From: Caballeronia hypogeia
Lineage (GTDB): Bacteria > Pseudomonadota > Gammaproteobacteria > Burkholderiales > Burkholderiaceae
DNA: 64,000 nt
Assembly: GCF_001544875.2 (NCBI RefSeq)
Contig: NZ_FCOA02000015.1
Span: 62,001 to 126,000 of the forward strand
Direction of reading: 5' to 3'
Shown here: in pieces, positions 8,716 through 17,497 of the stretch
Layout of the letters: the number at the start of each line of letters is the position of its first letter
How positions within the stretch are numbered: position 1 is the stretch's first letter
The notes under the pieces: generated by a model
What the model was told of the DNA's origin: nothing
Databases searched by the model: none
Seen by the model: only the letters and a program-made list of their open reading frames with translations
Made by a program: the position numbers and the translations under genes

Positions 8716-8888
8716 CAGTGAACTTCTGTCGGTTTGTTGCCTGTCATGCGTGCATGCCGTTAACGGCATGCACGCACCCTTCTTTAGTCGTTTCGCGAGA
8801 GTAAGAGTCTCGGATCAGGGCGGCGACCCGGACGAGCGCCGGTCGCCGGCAGGCCGGCGCGCCTGCCGCGCCACGGGAAATCCCTAGA

Positions 8889-8917
8889 TTGAAGTCGTTC
8901 ATCTGCAAACATATAGT
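8889..8917 (+). promoter_or_regulatory. Strong promoter predicted to give a leaderless transcript
   Basis: TTGAAG (8889-8894) and TATAGT (8912-8917) are separated by exactly 17 bases. Seven bases after the -10 box is the A of the ATG at 8924. No Shine-Dalgarno sequence precedes that ATG, so the mRNA may begin at the start codon. Confidence 0.55.
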
Positions 8918-8923
8918 TCCTGC

Positions 8924-10159
8924 ATGAACGATTCAGCGATCAATGACATGCCCGTCGAAGATACCGCGCGAATGCCCGCCGACACCGATCCCATGCCGCT
9001 GGAAGGCTTGCTGGTGGTCGATTTCAGCCAGTTTCTGGCCGGTCCGTCCTGTTCGCTGAGGCTCGCGGACCTCGGCGCGGACGTCGTGAAGATCGAGCGT
9101 CCACAAGGCGGTGACCTGTGCCGTCAGCTGAGCATCTCGGATCAGTTGCTCGGCGGCGACAGCGTCCTGTTCCACACCATCAATCGCAACAAGCGCAGCT
9201 TCGCGGCCGACCTCAAGCGGCCCGGCGATCTCGAGCGTGTGAAGGCGCTCGTCGCGCGCGCCGATGTGCTGATCCACAACTTTCGCCCCGGCGTGATGGA
9301 GCGGCTCGGGCTCGGCCACGACGTCGTGCGCGAGATGAATCCACGGCTGGTGTACGCGAACGTCACGGGCTACGGCGAAACCGGTCCGTGGCGCGACAAG
9401 CCCGGTCAGGATCTGCTCGCGCAATCGCTCTCGGGCATCACCTGGCTTTCAGGCGATGCGAGCCAGGGGCCGGTGCCGGTCGGGATTTCCATCGCGGATA
9501 TCGTGACGGGAGCGCATCTCGCGCAGGGCGTGCTTGCGGCGCTGGTGCGGCGCGGCGTGACGGGGCGAGGCGCGCGCGTCGAGGCGAGCCTCATGGAGTC
9601 GATCCTCGACGTGCAGTTCGAACAGATCACCGCCTACCTGCGCGGTGACGGCGCGCTGCCTAAGCGCTCGGAGGTGAACAACGCGAGCGTCTACGGCGCG
9701 GCGCCCTACGGCATCTTCGAGACTGCGGACGGTCATCTCGCGATCGCAATGGCGCCCATCGCGCAGCTTGCGCGCCTGCTCGAATGCCCCGCGCTCGAAG
9801 CCTACGCGGAGCCGTCGCTCGCTTTCGCGCGGCGCGACGACATCAAGGCGGTGCTGCGCACCCATCTGCGCACGCGCACGGCGGTGCAATGGCTCGCGGT
9901 GCTCGAACCGGCCGATATCTGGTGCGCGCGTGTGCTGAATTACGAAGAGCTGATGGAGCACGCGGGCTTCGCGGCGCTCGACATGACGCAGCGTATCGAG
10001 ACGACAGCGGGCGATGCGCTGACCACGCTGCGTTGCCCGATCCGCATCGACGGCGCGGTGCTGAAGTCGTCGCGCGCGGCGCCCGCGCTCGGCGAGCACA
10101 CGAATGAAATCGCCGCCGCGTTCGCGCTCGGCAACCACGCAGCGGAGAGCGCGCAGTGA
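8924..10159 (+). CDS. Class III (CaiB/BaiF) CoA-transferase, module A
   Basis: A 411-residue family III CoA-transferase. VVDFSQFLAGP, INRNKRSFAADLK, NFRPGVMERLGLG, GYGETGPW and PGQDLLAQSLSGI are all present; D192 in GISIADIVTG is the probable catalytic aspartate. An acidic, Met-rich N-terminal stretch of about 25 residues precedes the conserved core. The stop overlaps the GTG start of a MaoC hydratase, so acid activation and hydration of the resulting enoyl-CoA are probably linked. It is a close relative of the enzyme at 17498-18643, sharing long identical blocks. The start may be leaderless (see the promoter at 8889). Confidence 0.92.
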   Translation: MNDSAINDMPVEDTARMPADTDPMPLEGLLVVDFSQFLAGPSCSLRLADLGADVVKIERPQGGDLCRQLSISDQLLGGDSVLFHTINRNKRSFAADLKRPGDLERVKALVARADVLIHNFRPGVMERLGLGHDVVREMNPRLVYANVTGYGETGPWRDKPGQDLLAQSLSGITWLSGDASQGPVPVGISIADIVTGAHLAQGVLAALVRRGVTGRGARVEASLMESILDVQFEQITAYLRGDGALPKRSEVNNASVYGAAPYGIFETADGHLAIAMAPIAQLARLLECPALEAYAEPSLAFARRDDIKAVLRTHLRTRTAVQWLAVLEPADIWCARVLNYEELMEHAGFAALDMTQRIETTAGDALTTLRCPIRIDGAVLKSSRAAPALGEHTNEIAAAFALGNHAAESAQ

Positions 10160-10611
10160 TCAAGGAACAGTTCTACGAAGACTACGAGACCGGTTTTTCG
10201 CGCCGGACGTTCGGACGCACGATCACCGAAACCGATGTCGTGATGCACGCGGGACAGACCGGTGACTTCTTTCCGCATCACATGGACGCCGAATGGTGCG
10301 CGACACAGGAGTTCAAGCAGCGCATTGCGCACGGCACGCTCGTTTTCAGCGTGGGAATCGGCATGACAGCGAACACGATCAATCCGCGCGCGATGTCGAC
10401 AGGTTATGACCGCGTGCGCTTCGTGAAGCCGGTGTTCATTGGCGACACGATCACGGTCACGGCGAGCATCACGGAAAAGCGCGCGCATCCGAAGCGCGAC
10501 ACGCACGGCGTCGTCGTCGAGCGGATCGATATCGCCAATCAGCGCGGCGAAACCGTGCTCGTGTGCGATCACCTGTATCTCGTCGAGCGGCGCAAACCCG
10601 GCCACGATTAG
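10156..10611 (+). CDS. MaoC-like (R)-specific enoyl-CoA hydratase
   Basis: A 151-residue single hot-dog domain. The hydratase-2 motif appears as GDFFPHHMD at 36-44, with D37 and H42 in the spacing of the catalytic Asp/His pair, followed by FKQRIAHGTL. Members add water to trans-2-enoyl-CoA thioesters or dehydrate the reverse way. The GTG start overlaps the CoA-transferase stop (GTGA), an arrangement of translational coupling. It probably acts on the CoA ester made by that enzyme. Confidence 0.9.
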   Translation: MIKEQFYEDYETGFSRRTFGRTITETDVVMHAGQTGDFFPHHMDAEWCATQEFKQRIAHGTLVFSVGIGMTANTINPRAMSTGYDRVRFVKPVFIGDTITVTASITEKRAHPKRDTHGVVVERIDIANQRGETVLVCDHLYLVERRKPGHD

Positions 10612-10668
10612 CCGTTCCTTCATGAGCGGGCGCACGACCCGCACACGCAGCACAAACAGGAGACGTCA

Positions 10669-11625
10669 ATGCGTAAGATCATCGGGACGCTGGGCGCGGT
10701 CGCGCTCGTCTGCGCGTCGGGCACGGCGGGCGCGAAGGAGGTCACGCTCGGGTATTCGAGCGTCGGCCTGAGCTATCCGTTCGCGGCGGCCATCGCGAAG
10801 GGCTTCGAGAGCGCGGCGAAGCAGGCGGGCGTGAAGACGGTCGTGCTCGACGCGAAGGGCAACGTGCAGAAGCAGGCGAACGATATCGATGATCTGATCG
10901 CGCAGAAGGTCGATGGCATCGCGATCATGCCGCTCGATTCGACCGTCGCGCAAGGCTGGGTCGATCGTGCGTCGGCGAAGGACATTCCGACGGTCGGCGT
11001 CGCATCGGAGATCGGCGATCCGCACAAGCGGCCGATCAAGCAGGTCTACGAAAAACTGTCCGCGCTGGTCACGCAGGACGAGGTGACGGCCGGCGAAAAG
11101 GCCGGCGAAATGGCCGCGCCCATGCTGCCGAAGGGCCGCGTGGCGAACATCGCGATCGTCGAGGGCGCGGCGGGTTACGCCGAAGTCCAGCAGCGCACGG
11201 AAGGCTTCAAAAAGGGCCTCGACAAGGCCGGCGCGAAATACAAGATCGTCGCGTCCCAGCCGGGCGACTGGACCTCGGAGAAGGGCGAGTCCACCTGCCA
11301 GAACATTCTCGCGTCGCATCCCGATGTCGACCTGTTCTTCGCGCAATCGGACGACATGGTGGTCGGCTGCGCCCTCGCGGTGCGCACGGCGAGCGCGAAC
11401 GCGAAGCTCATCGGCATGGGCGGCTCGAAGCTCGCGATCAACGCGATCAAGGTCGGCGACGTGACCGGCACGGTCTGCTACAAGCCCGAGGAAATCGGCA
11501 AGCTCGCGTTCAACGCGCTGTACGGCACGGTGACGAAGAAGAGCGTCTCGAAGGCCGCGTTCGTCGCCTACGATACGCCGCCGATCACCAAGGCGAATCT
11601 CGCGAGTTGCGTGCCGCAATGGTGA
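10669..11625 (+). CDS. CUT2 (ribose/xylose-type) ABC transporter substrate-binding protein
   Basis: A 318-residue protein of the type 1 periplasmic-binding fold (RbsB-like). The N terminus is a normal Sec signal peptide (MRKIIGTLGAVALVCASG) with probable cleavage after AGA at residue 22. The mature start KEVTLGYSSVGLSYPF and the IDDLIAQKVDGIAIMPLDS block are typical. It delivers a sugar or sugar-like solute to the permease encoded two genes downstream. Its stop overlaps the ATPase start region. The ligand is not predictable from sequence alone. Confidence 0.9.
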   Translation: MRKIIGTLGAVALVCASGTAGAKEVTLGYSSVGLSYPFAAAIAKGFESAAKQAGVKTVVLDAKGNVQKQANDIDDLIAQKVDGIAIMPLDSTVAQGWVDRASAKDIPTVGVASEIGDPHKRPIKQVYEKLSALVTQDEVTAGEKAGEMAAPMLPKGRVANIAIVEGAAGYAEVQQRTEGFKKGLDKAGAKYKIVASQPGDWTSEKGESTCQNILASHPDVDLFFAQSDDMVVGCALAVRTASANAKLIGMGGSKLAINAIKVGDVTGTVCYKPEEIGKLAFNALYGTVTKKSVSKAAFVAYDTPPITKANLASCVPQW

Positions 11626-13172
11626 TGATGGAACCGCTGCTGCGTTTCGAGCGCGTCGAGAAGGTTTTCCCGAACGGGACCGTCGCGCTGCGCGGCGTCG
11701 ATCTCGACGTCGAACGGGGCAAGGTGCACGGCTTGCTCGGCGCGAACGGCGCGGGCAAGTCGACGCTCATCAAGATCCTCTCCGGCGCGTTTTCAGCGTC
11801 GGGCGGACGCATCGTGTGGCGCGGCGAAGCGGTGCAATGGTCGAGTCCGAGAGCGGCCAACGCAATGGGCGTCGCGACCATCCATCAGCATATTCCGCTC
11901 GTGCCCACGCTGTCCGTGCTCGAGAACGTCTTTCTCGGCGATTCCGGCCGCTGGCGGCGCGACGCGTCGTGTCGCGCGCGTTTCGATGAACTGTGCGAGC
12001 GCGTGGGTTATCGGCTGGATGCGGATGCGCTCGTCGGCGACCTGTCGATCGGCGAGCGGCAGATGGTCGCGATCTTTCAGGCGCTCGGGACCGGCGCGGA
12101 ACTGATCGTGATGGACGAGCCGACCGCGTCGCTTGCCAACGAAGAGCGCGAGATCGTCTATCAGACGGTGCGGCATCTGTCACGGGTGGAAGGCAAGGCG
12201 ATTCTGTTCGTCTCGCATTTTCTCGACGAAGTGATCTCGCTCACCGATTGCGTGACCGTGCTGCGCGACGGCGTCGCGGTGATGCACGCGAACACGGACG
12301 AACTCGACGAATCGCGCATCGCGGAGGCGATCGCGGGCCGCGAAATCGTCGCGCTGGAGCGCGCCGCGCCCCCGCCGCGCGCGGCGGATGCGCCGGTGCT
12401 GCTCGAAGTGCGCGAGCTGGCGTCGCCGGGCAAGCTCGCACCCGTTTCGATGACCGTCGCGGCGGGCGAAGTGATCGGCATAGCGGGGCTGCTCGGCTCG
12501 GGCCGAAGCGAGTTGCTGCATGCGATCTTCGGCGCGGATACGGCCGCCACCGGCGACGTGCGCGTGACCGGCAGGCCGATCCGCCGCTCGACGGGCGCGT
12601 CGGTCGCGGCGGGCGTCGCGCTCGTGCCGGAAGACCGCATGCGCCAGGGCCTCGTGCCGCTGTTCGAGATCTGGCGCAACACGACGCTGCCCGCGCTCGA
12701 AGGCGTGTCATGGCGGCGCTGGCTGCCTTCGCGCGAACGCGAGACGAAGCGCGGCGAAGACGCGATCAGGCGGCTGCAGATCAAGGCGGGGTCGCCCGAT
12801 GTGCTCGTCACCGAACTGAGCGGCGGCAACGCGCAGAAGGTGACCATCGCGAAGTGGCTCTTCAGCGACGTGAAGGTCTTCCTGCTCGACGAACCTACCG
12901 CCGGCATCGATATCGGCGCGAAGACGGACATTCTGCTGCTCGTGCGCGAGCTCGCGGCGGCCGGCAAGGCGGTGATCATCGTGTCGTCGGAATTCGAGGA
13001 ACTGCTGGCGGTGAGCGAGCGGATCGTCGTGATGCGCGACGGCGCATGCGTCACGACGCGCATGGCGGGGGACACCTCCGAACACGAACTGATCCTGCTC
13101 GCGGGCGGACGCGGCGCGACGGCTCACGCCGCGACTCCTCAAGACAGCGCGACATCGGGCGAACCGACATGA
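11619..13172 (+). CDS. CUT2 ABC transporter ATP-binding protein (RbsA-like, double domain)
   Basis: About 517 residues with two ATPase domains. The first has an intact Walker A, GANGAGKST near residue 41-49, the DLSIGERQM signature and VMDEPTASL. The second has the degenerate Walker A GLLGSGRSE, but a good LSGGNAQKV signature and LLDEPTAGID. This asymmetry is normal for RbsA/XylG-type proteins. Several start codons are possible (ATG 11619, GTG 11622, ATG 11625, ATG 11628), all overlapping the end of the binding-protein gene; 11619 is used here. Its end overlaps the permease start by 4 bases. Confidence 0.92.
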   Translation: MVMMEPLLRFERVEKVFPNGTVALRGVDLDVERGKVHGLLGANGAGKSTLIKILSGAFSASGGRIVWRGEAVQWSSPRAANAMGVATIHQHIPLVPTLSVLENVFLGDSGRWRRDASCRARFDELCERVGYRLDADALVGDLSIGERQMVAIFQALGTGAELIVMDEPTASLANEEREIVYQTVRHLSRVEGKAILFVSHFLDEVISLTDCVTVLRDGVAVMHANTDELDESRIAEAIAGREIVALERAAPPPRAADAPVLLEVRELASPGKLAPVSMTVAAGEVIGIAGLLGSGRSELLHAIFGADTAATGDVRVTGRPIRRSTGASVAAGVALVPEDRMRQGLVPLFEIWRNTTLPALEGVSWRRWLPSRERETKRGEDAIRRLQIKAGSPDVLVTELSGGNAQKVTIAKWLFSDVKVFLLDEPTAGIDIGAKTDILLLVRELAAAGKAVIIVSSEFEELLAVSERIVVMRDGACVTTRMAGDTSEHELILLAGGRGATAHAATPQDSATSGEPT

Positions 13173-14401
13173 ACTTTTCGACTTCCAACAGGCATCCCGT
13201 TTCTTCCAGCGACGCCGCGACCAGAACGCAGGCCCGCGCCTGCGCGAAAGCCGACTGGCGCCGCATCTTCGGCCTGCGCGAGATGGGCGTGTACTACGCG
13301 CTCATCCTGCTGGTGCTCGTGCTGTCGGCGGTGACCGCGTACACCGGACGGCCCAACTATTTCTCCTTCGTTAACGTGACGAACGTGCTGTATCAGTCAT
13401 CGCTGATCGCCATCATGGCCGTGGCGATGACCGTCATCCTCATCACCGGCAACTTCGATCTGTCGGTGGCGTCGGTGGCGGCGCTGTCGGCGGCGGTCAT
13501 GATCGGGCTCGCGGATTCCATCGGCTTCGTGCCAGCCGCGCTCGTCGCGATGCTCGTCGCCGTGCTCGCGGGCGTGCTCAACGGCGCGATCGTGCAACTG
13601 CTCGGCATCAACGCGTTCATCGTCACGCTCGGCACGCTGACGGCCATACGCGGCATCGTGCTGATCGTCACCGATGGCCGTTCGCTCTCGGTCGAATCCG
13701 TCGATGCGATCGCCGCGATGCGCGTGTTCGAGTCGGGCCGGGTGCCGCTCGGGCACTTCTTCGTGCTGCTCGGCGTCGTGCTCATGCTGGCGAGCGTGTT
13801 GCTCGTCATGCGCGCGCGCAAGACGCAAGGTGCGCTCGGCGCGAAAGCGCCGGCCGTACTCGGCATGCTGATCGGCGGCGCGGCCGTGCTCGCGCTCGGC
13901 TGGCTCGGCGGCGCGCGGCTGGCGGTGGCGAAGCCCGTCGTCTACATGGCGGTGTTCACGGCGCTGGTCTGGTTCGTGCTGACCTTCACGAGCACCGGGC
14001 GGCGGCTCTATGCGGTCGGCGGCAACGCCGAAGCCGCGCGCCTGTCCGGCATCAACGTCGGGCGCTATAAAATGGCCGGATTCATTCTTTGCAGCGCGGC
14101 GGCGGGCTTCGGCGGCATCCTGTTCGGCAGCCGGCTCGGCGCGATCAATCCCACGGCACTGCAAGGCGCGGAGCTGACCGTCATCGCGTCGGCGATTCTC
14201 GGCGGCACGTCGCTGTATGGCGGCGCGGGCAGCGTGATCAAGACGCTCGTCGGCGCGCTTCTGCTGTTCACGCTCACCAACGGGTTCAACATCCTGAACC
14301 TCGGCGCGAACTATCAGGGCGTGATCGAGGGCACGGTCGTCGTCACCGCCGCCGCGATCTACACCGTGGGAGGGTCCCGCCGTCGCGCGCGGACACGTTA
14401 A
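13169..14401 (+). CDS. CUT2 ABC transporter permease (XylH/RbsC-like)
   Basis: A 410-residue permease with about ten membrane segments after a 35-residue cytoplasmic N terminus. Family blocks include ITGNFDLSVASVAALSA, NAFIVTLGTLTAIRGI, YAVGGNAEAARLSGINV and VIASAILGGTSLYGGAGS. The length is closer to XylH (about 390) than to RbsC (about 320). The ATG at 13169 overlaps the ATPase stop as ATGA. It forms the membrane channel with the binding protein and ATPase just upstream. Confidence 0.92.
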   Translation: MNFSTSNRHPVSSSDAATRTQARACAKADWRRIFGLREMGVYYALILLVLVLSAVTAYTGRPNYFSFVNVTNVLYQSSLIAIMAVAMTVILITGNFDLSVASVAALSAAVMIGLADSIGFVPAALVAMLVAVLAGVLNGAIVQLLGINAFIVTLGTLTAIRGIVLIVTDGRSLSVESVDAIAAMRVFESGRVPLGHFFVLLGVVLMLASVLLVMRARKTQGALGAKAPAVLGMLIGGAAVLALGWLGGARLAVAKPVVYMAVFTALVWFVLTFTSTGRRLYAVGGNAEAARLSGINVGRYKMAGFILCSAAAGFGGILFGSRLGAINPTALQGAELTVIASAILGGTSLYGGAGSVIKTLVGALLLFTLTNGFNILNLGANYQGVIEGTVVVTAAAIYTVGGSRRRARTR

Positions 14402-14411
14402 GGGACTTCTC

Positions 14412-15251
14412 ATGCCTCGCACGAAAGCCACGTCTGACGACATCGCGCTCGAAGCCGATGAAGAGCAGGGCACGGCCAGCAAGCCGAACTACTCGGTCCC
14501 GGCCGTCGAAAAAGCGCTCGACATCCTCGAATACCTCGCCGCCGAAGGCGTGCCGATGACCCGCGCGCAACTCGCGCGCGCGCTCAATCGCCAGCCGCCG
14601 GAGCTGTTCCGCATGCTCACTTGTCTCGAGGCGCGCGGCTATCTGTGGCGCGATTCCGGCTCGAATGCGTATGCGCTCACGCTCAAGCTGTTCGAACTGA
14701 GCCGCACGCATTCTCCGTATGAGGGGCTGTTGCGCGTCGCCGCGCCGCACATGCGCGCGCTCGCGGCGGAACTGCGCGAGTCGCTGCATCTGTCGATGCT
14801 GCATGGTCATCAGGTGATGGTGATCGCGCAGGAGGAAAGCCCGAAGCCGTTCCGTCTGTCGGTGGAAGTGGGCTCGCTGCATTCGCTCGCGGGCACGACG
14901 TCGGGCCGCGTGCTGCTCGCCAATCATTCCGACGATGAAACCGCCGCGCTGCTCAGGCGCGACCCGGCGCATCGTCAGCTGTCGGCCGCGGGAAAGCAGA
15001 GCCTGCGGGAGCGGCTCGAACGCATCCGCGCGCAAGGCTATGAATGGAGCGAGGGCGAGTGGTTCGAAAGCGGCATCGATCTGGGCGTGCTCGTCGGCTC
15101 GCCGGAATCGCGCGTGAAGGCGGCGCTCGTCATGGCGACGCTGCGCCGCAAGGGCGAAGGACCGACGCTCGAAGCAGTGCTGCCCGCGCTGCAACAATGC
15201 GCGCGGGCGATCGGGCAATCCGCTGGCATCATCAAGGGAGATCCGGTTTGA
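14412..15251 (+). CDS. IclR-family transcriptional regulator
   Basis: A 279-residue IclR protein: an N-terminal winged helix (about 28-90, VPAVEKALDILEYLA then MTRAQLARALNRQPPELFRML) and a C-terminal effector-binding domain (about 105-270). It is embedded in the operon, 10 bases after the permease stop, and its stop overlaps the TTG start of the next gene. A regulator inside its own target operon suggests feedback on the transporter/CoA-transferase genes. I did not find an obvious IclR palindrome before 8924; the dyad at 19778-19804 is one candidate site. Confidence 0.9.
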   Translation: MPRTKATSDDIALEADEEQGTASKPNYSVPAVEKALDILEYLAAEGVPMTRAQLARALNRQPPELFRMLTCLEARGYLWRDSGSNAYALTLKLFELSRTHSPYEGLLRVAAPHMRALAAELRESLHLSMLHGHQVMVIAQEESPKPFRLSVEVGSLHSLAGTTSGRVLLANHSDDETAALLRRDPAHRQLSAAGKQSLRERLERIRAQGYEWSEGEWFESGIDLGVLVGSPESRVKAALVMATLRRKGEGPTLEAVLPALQQCARAIGQSAGIIKGDPV

Positions 15252-16441
15252 CCACTACCCTGCGCGTCGCGGTGCGGCAGTTCGGGCCGTTCGAGAGCGG
15301 CATCGTGAAGCAGTTCGACGATTTCGTATCGAAGACGGGCGAGGACGCCCGCATCGAGATCGAGGCGATGGACCTGAATCCGCTGCACGATGCGCTGATC
15401 GGCCGGCGCGAGCTCGCGAGCGGCGCGTGGGATCTGGCGTTCCTGTCGACGGACTGGATCGCGCAGGTGCAGGCGCTCGGGCTCGTCGAGAATCTGCTGC
15501 CGTTTCAGGCGAAGACGCCGATCGAGGACTTTCCGCACGCGTGGAGCCCGTCGCTGCTCGGGCTGCAAAGTTTCGCCGATGGCCTTTGGGGCCTGCCGTA
15601 TCACGACGGCCCCGAATGCCTCGTGTATCGCAAGGACCTGTTCGATGCGGCCGGAGTGCAGCCGCCCGCGACGTGGGACGAATTCGTCGCGATGGCGCGC
15701 CTTCTGCATGCGCCCGATGGTGGCGTGAACGGCACGGCGCTCGCGCTCTTTCCCGACGGCCACAACGGCTTCTACGATTTCTGCATTCACGTCTGGACGC
15801 GCGGCGGCGAGCTGTTCACGAAGGAAGGCGCGCCCGCGCTGCAAAGCGACGCCGCCCGCGATGCGCTCGATTTCATCCGCACGCTCGCACGCGATACCCG
15901 TGCGCTCGCGCCCGATCCACAGGCCATCGACAGCGTGCGCTCCGGTCTCATGTTCGCCGCGGGCGAGGTCGCGATGATGGTCAACTGGTTCGGCTTCGCG
16001 GCGTATGCGCAGACCGCCGCTGACAGCCGCGTCCGGGGCAACGTGGGCGTCGCGCCGATCCCGCGCGGGCCGCGGGGAAAGAGCGTGTCGCTGAACGTGT
16101 TCTGGATGCTCGCCATGGCATCGGGCTCGCGCCACAAGGACCTCGTGTGGCGCTTCATGCGCCATTGCGCGAGCGCGCCGATGGATCGCCTGACGACGCT
16201 CGAAGGCGCGATCGGCACGCGCATTTCGACCTGGCGCGACGCCGAAGTCAACGCGCGCATTCCGTTCTTTCATCAACTGGAGACCTTGCATCGGGACGCC
16301 CGCGAGCTGCCGCGTCATGCCCGGCTCGCGGAAATCTCCCATGTGATCGATGCGATGCTCGCGCGCGCCATCGACAGCGACGAGCCCGCCGAAGCATTGC
16401 TCGCCGCCGCGCAATCGCAAATCGGGGAGATCGTGCGATGA
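15248..16441 (+). CDS. Solute-binding-protein-like (family 1) protein without signal peptide
   Basis: A 397-residue protein with the type 2 periplasmic-binding fold of CUT1 sugar-binding proteins: LRVAVRQFGPFESG at the N terminus, LFDAAGVQPPATWDEF near residue 133, and a GLMFAAGEVAMMVNWFG block near 235. The mature-like domain begins at once, and nothing upstream in frame codes for a signal peptide. The start is a TTG (15248) that overlaps the IclR stop and has AGGGAG upstream. It is probably cytoplasmic, which is unusual for this fold. It sits between the regulator and an oxidoreductase. No second permease gene accompanies it. Its role is unknown; a soluble ligand-binding or carrier role is one option. 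Confidence 0.8.
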   Translation: MTTTLRVAVRQFGPFESGIVKQFDDFVSKTGEDARIEIEAMDLNPLHDALIGRRELASGAWDLAFLSTDWIAQVQALGLVENLLPFQAKTPIEDFPHAWSPSLLGLQSFADGLWGLPYHDGPECLVYRKDLFDAAGVQPPATWDEFVAMARLLHAPDGGVNGTALALFPDGHNGFYDFCIHVWTRGGELFTKEGAPALQSDAARDALDFIRTLARDTRALAPDPQAIDSVRSGLMFAAGEVAMMVNWFGFAAYAQTAADSRVRGNVGVAPIPRGPRGKSVSLNVFWMLAMASGSRHKDLVWRFMRHCASAPMDRLTTLEGAIGTRISTWRDAEVNARIPFFHQLETLHRDARELPRHARLAEISHVIDAMLARAIDSDEPAEALLAAAQSQIGEIVR

Positions 16442-17496
16442 ACCCGCTTCAACAAAGCTGGCCGATGCCCGCCGCACCGAAGCCGATCGTGCTGATCGGC
16501 GCGGGCGGCATCGCGCAGGACGCGCATTTGCCCGCGTATCGCGTGGCGGGTTTCGAGGTGCGCGGCGTATTCGATCTCGACGCATCGCGCGCGCGCGAGG
16601 TCGCCGAACGCTGGTCGATTCCGCAGGTGTACGCGTCGCTCGACGAAGCGTTCGATGCGCGCGACGCCGTCTTCGATATCGCCGCGCCCGCCGCTGCGCA
16701 TGCGGCGATCGTCGAGCGCGTGCCCGAAGGCGCGGCGGTGCTGCTGCAAAAACCCTTCGGCCTCGATCTCGCGCAGGCGAGCCGACTGCGTGCGCTGTGC
16801 GAAGCGCGCCGGCTGAAGGCGGCGGTCAACTTCCAGCTTCGCTTCGCGCCGATGATGCTCGCGGTGCGCGATGCGTTGCGTCAGGGTCTCACGGGCGAAC
16901 TCGTCGATGTCGAAGTGCATCTGAATCTCGCGACGCCGTGGCATCTGTTTCCGCATCTGAAGGCGGACCGGCGCGTCGAGGTCGTCTCGCATTCGATCCA
17001 CTATCTCGATCTGATCCGCGCGCTCGTCGGCGAGCCGGGCGGCGTGATGGCGCGCGGCTATACGTATCCCGGCAGCGGACTCGCGGATACGCGCACGAGC
17101 GCGATCCTCGATTACGGCCGGACGCTGCGCTGCACGCTGTCCCTGAATCATCACCACGATTTCGGGCGGCGCTTTCAGGACGCGAGTTTTCGCTTCGAAG
17201 GACGCGACGGCGTGCTCATCGTGAAGCTCGGCGCGTTGCTCGACTACCCGAAAGGCGAGGCGGACGAGTTGTGGTACTGCGCGCGCGGCGGCGAGTGGAT
17301 GCAGATTGCGTTGTCGGGTGCGTGGTTCCCGCATGCGTTCATCGGCACGATGGCCAACGTGCAGCGCTACGCGAGTGGCGAGGACGAGCGCCTCGTCTCG
17401 GATGTCGCGGACGCGTGGAAGACGATGGCGCTCGTGGAGGCGTGTTATCGCAGCGAGGACTCGCCGGCGCAGCCGATTCCGGCGTCCATCGAGTAG
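16438..17496 (+). CDS. Gfo/Idh/MocA-family oxidoreductase
   Basis: A 352-residue NAD(P)-dependent dehydrogenase. The Rossmann motif is IGAGGIAQDAH near residue 21, the Lys-Pro motif appears as LLQKPFG (Gln replaces the more usual Glu), and a C-terminal beta-sheet domain with SHSIHYLDLIRALVGEP follows. The family oxidises or reduces sugars, inositols and related polyols. The ATG overlaps the previous stop (ATGA). As last gene of the operon with a sugar-type ABC transporter it supports a sugar-derived or polyol-derived substrate. Its stop is one base away from the stop of the convergent CoA-transferase. Confidence 0.9.
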   Translation: MNPLQQSWPMPAAPKPIVLIGAGGIAQDAHLPAYRVAGFEVRGVFDLDASRAREVAERWSIPQVYASLDEAFDARDAVFDIAAPAAAHAAIVERVPEGAAVLLQKPFGLDLAQASRLRALCEARRLKAAVNFQLRFAPMMLAVRDALRQGLTGELVDVEVHLNLATPWHLFPHLKADRRVEVVSHSIHYLDLIRALVGEPGGVMARGYTYPGSGLADTRTSAILDYGRTLRCTLSLNHHHDFGRRFQDASFRFEGRDGVLIVKLGALLDYPKGEADELWYCARGGEWMQIALSGAWFPHAFIGTMANVQRYASGEDERLVSDVADAWKTMALVEACYRSEDSPAQPIPASIE

Positions 17497-17497
17497 C

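Noticed and set aside
13397..14482. Long minus-strand frame opposite the ABC permease gene
   Set aside because: The translation is low-complexity Arg/His/Asp-rich and matches nothing, while the plus strand encodes a well-conserved permease.
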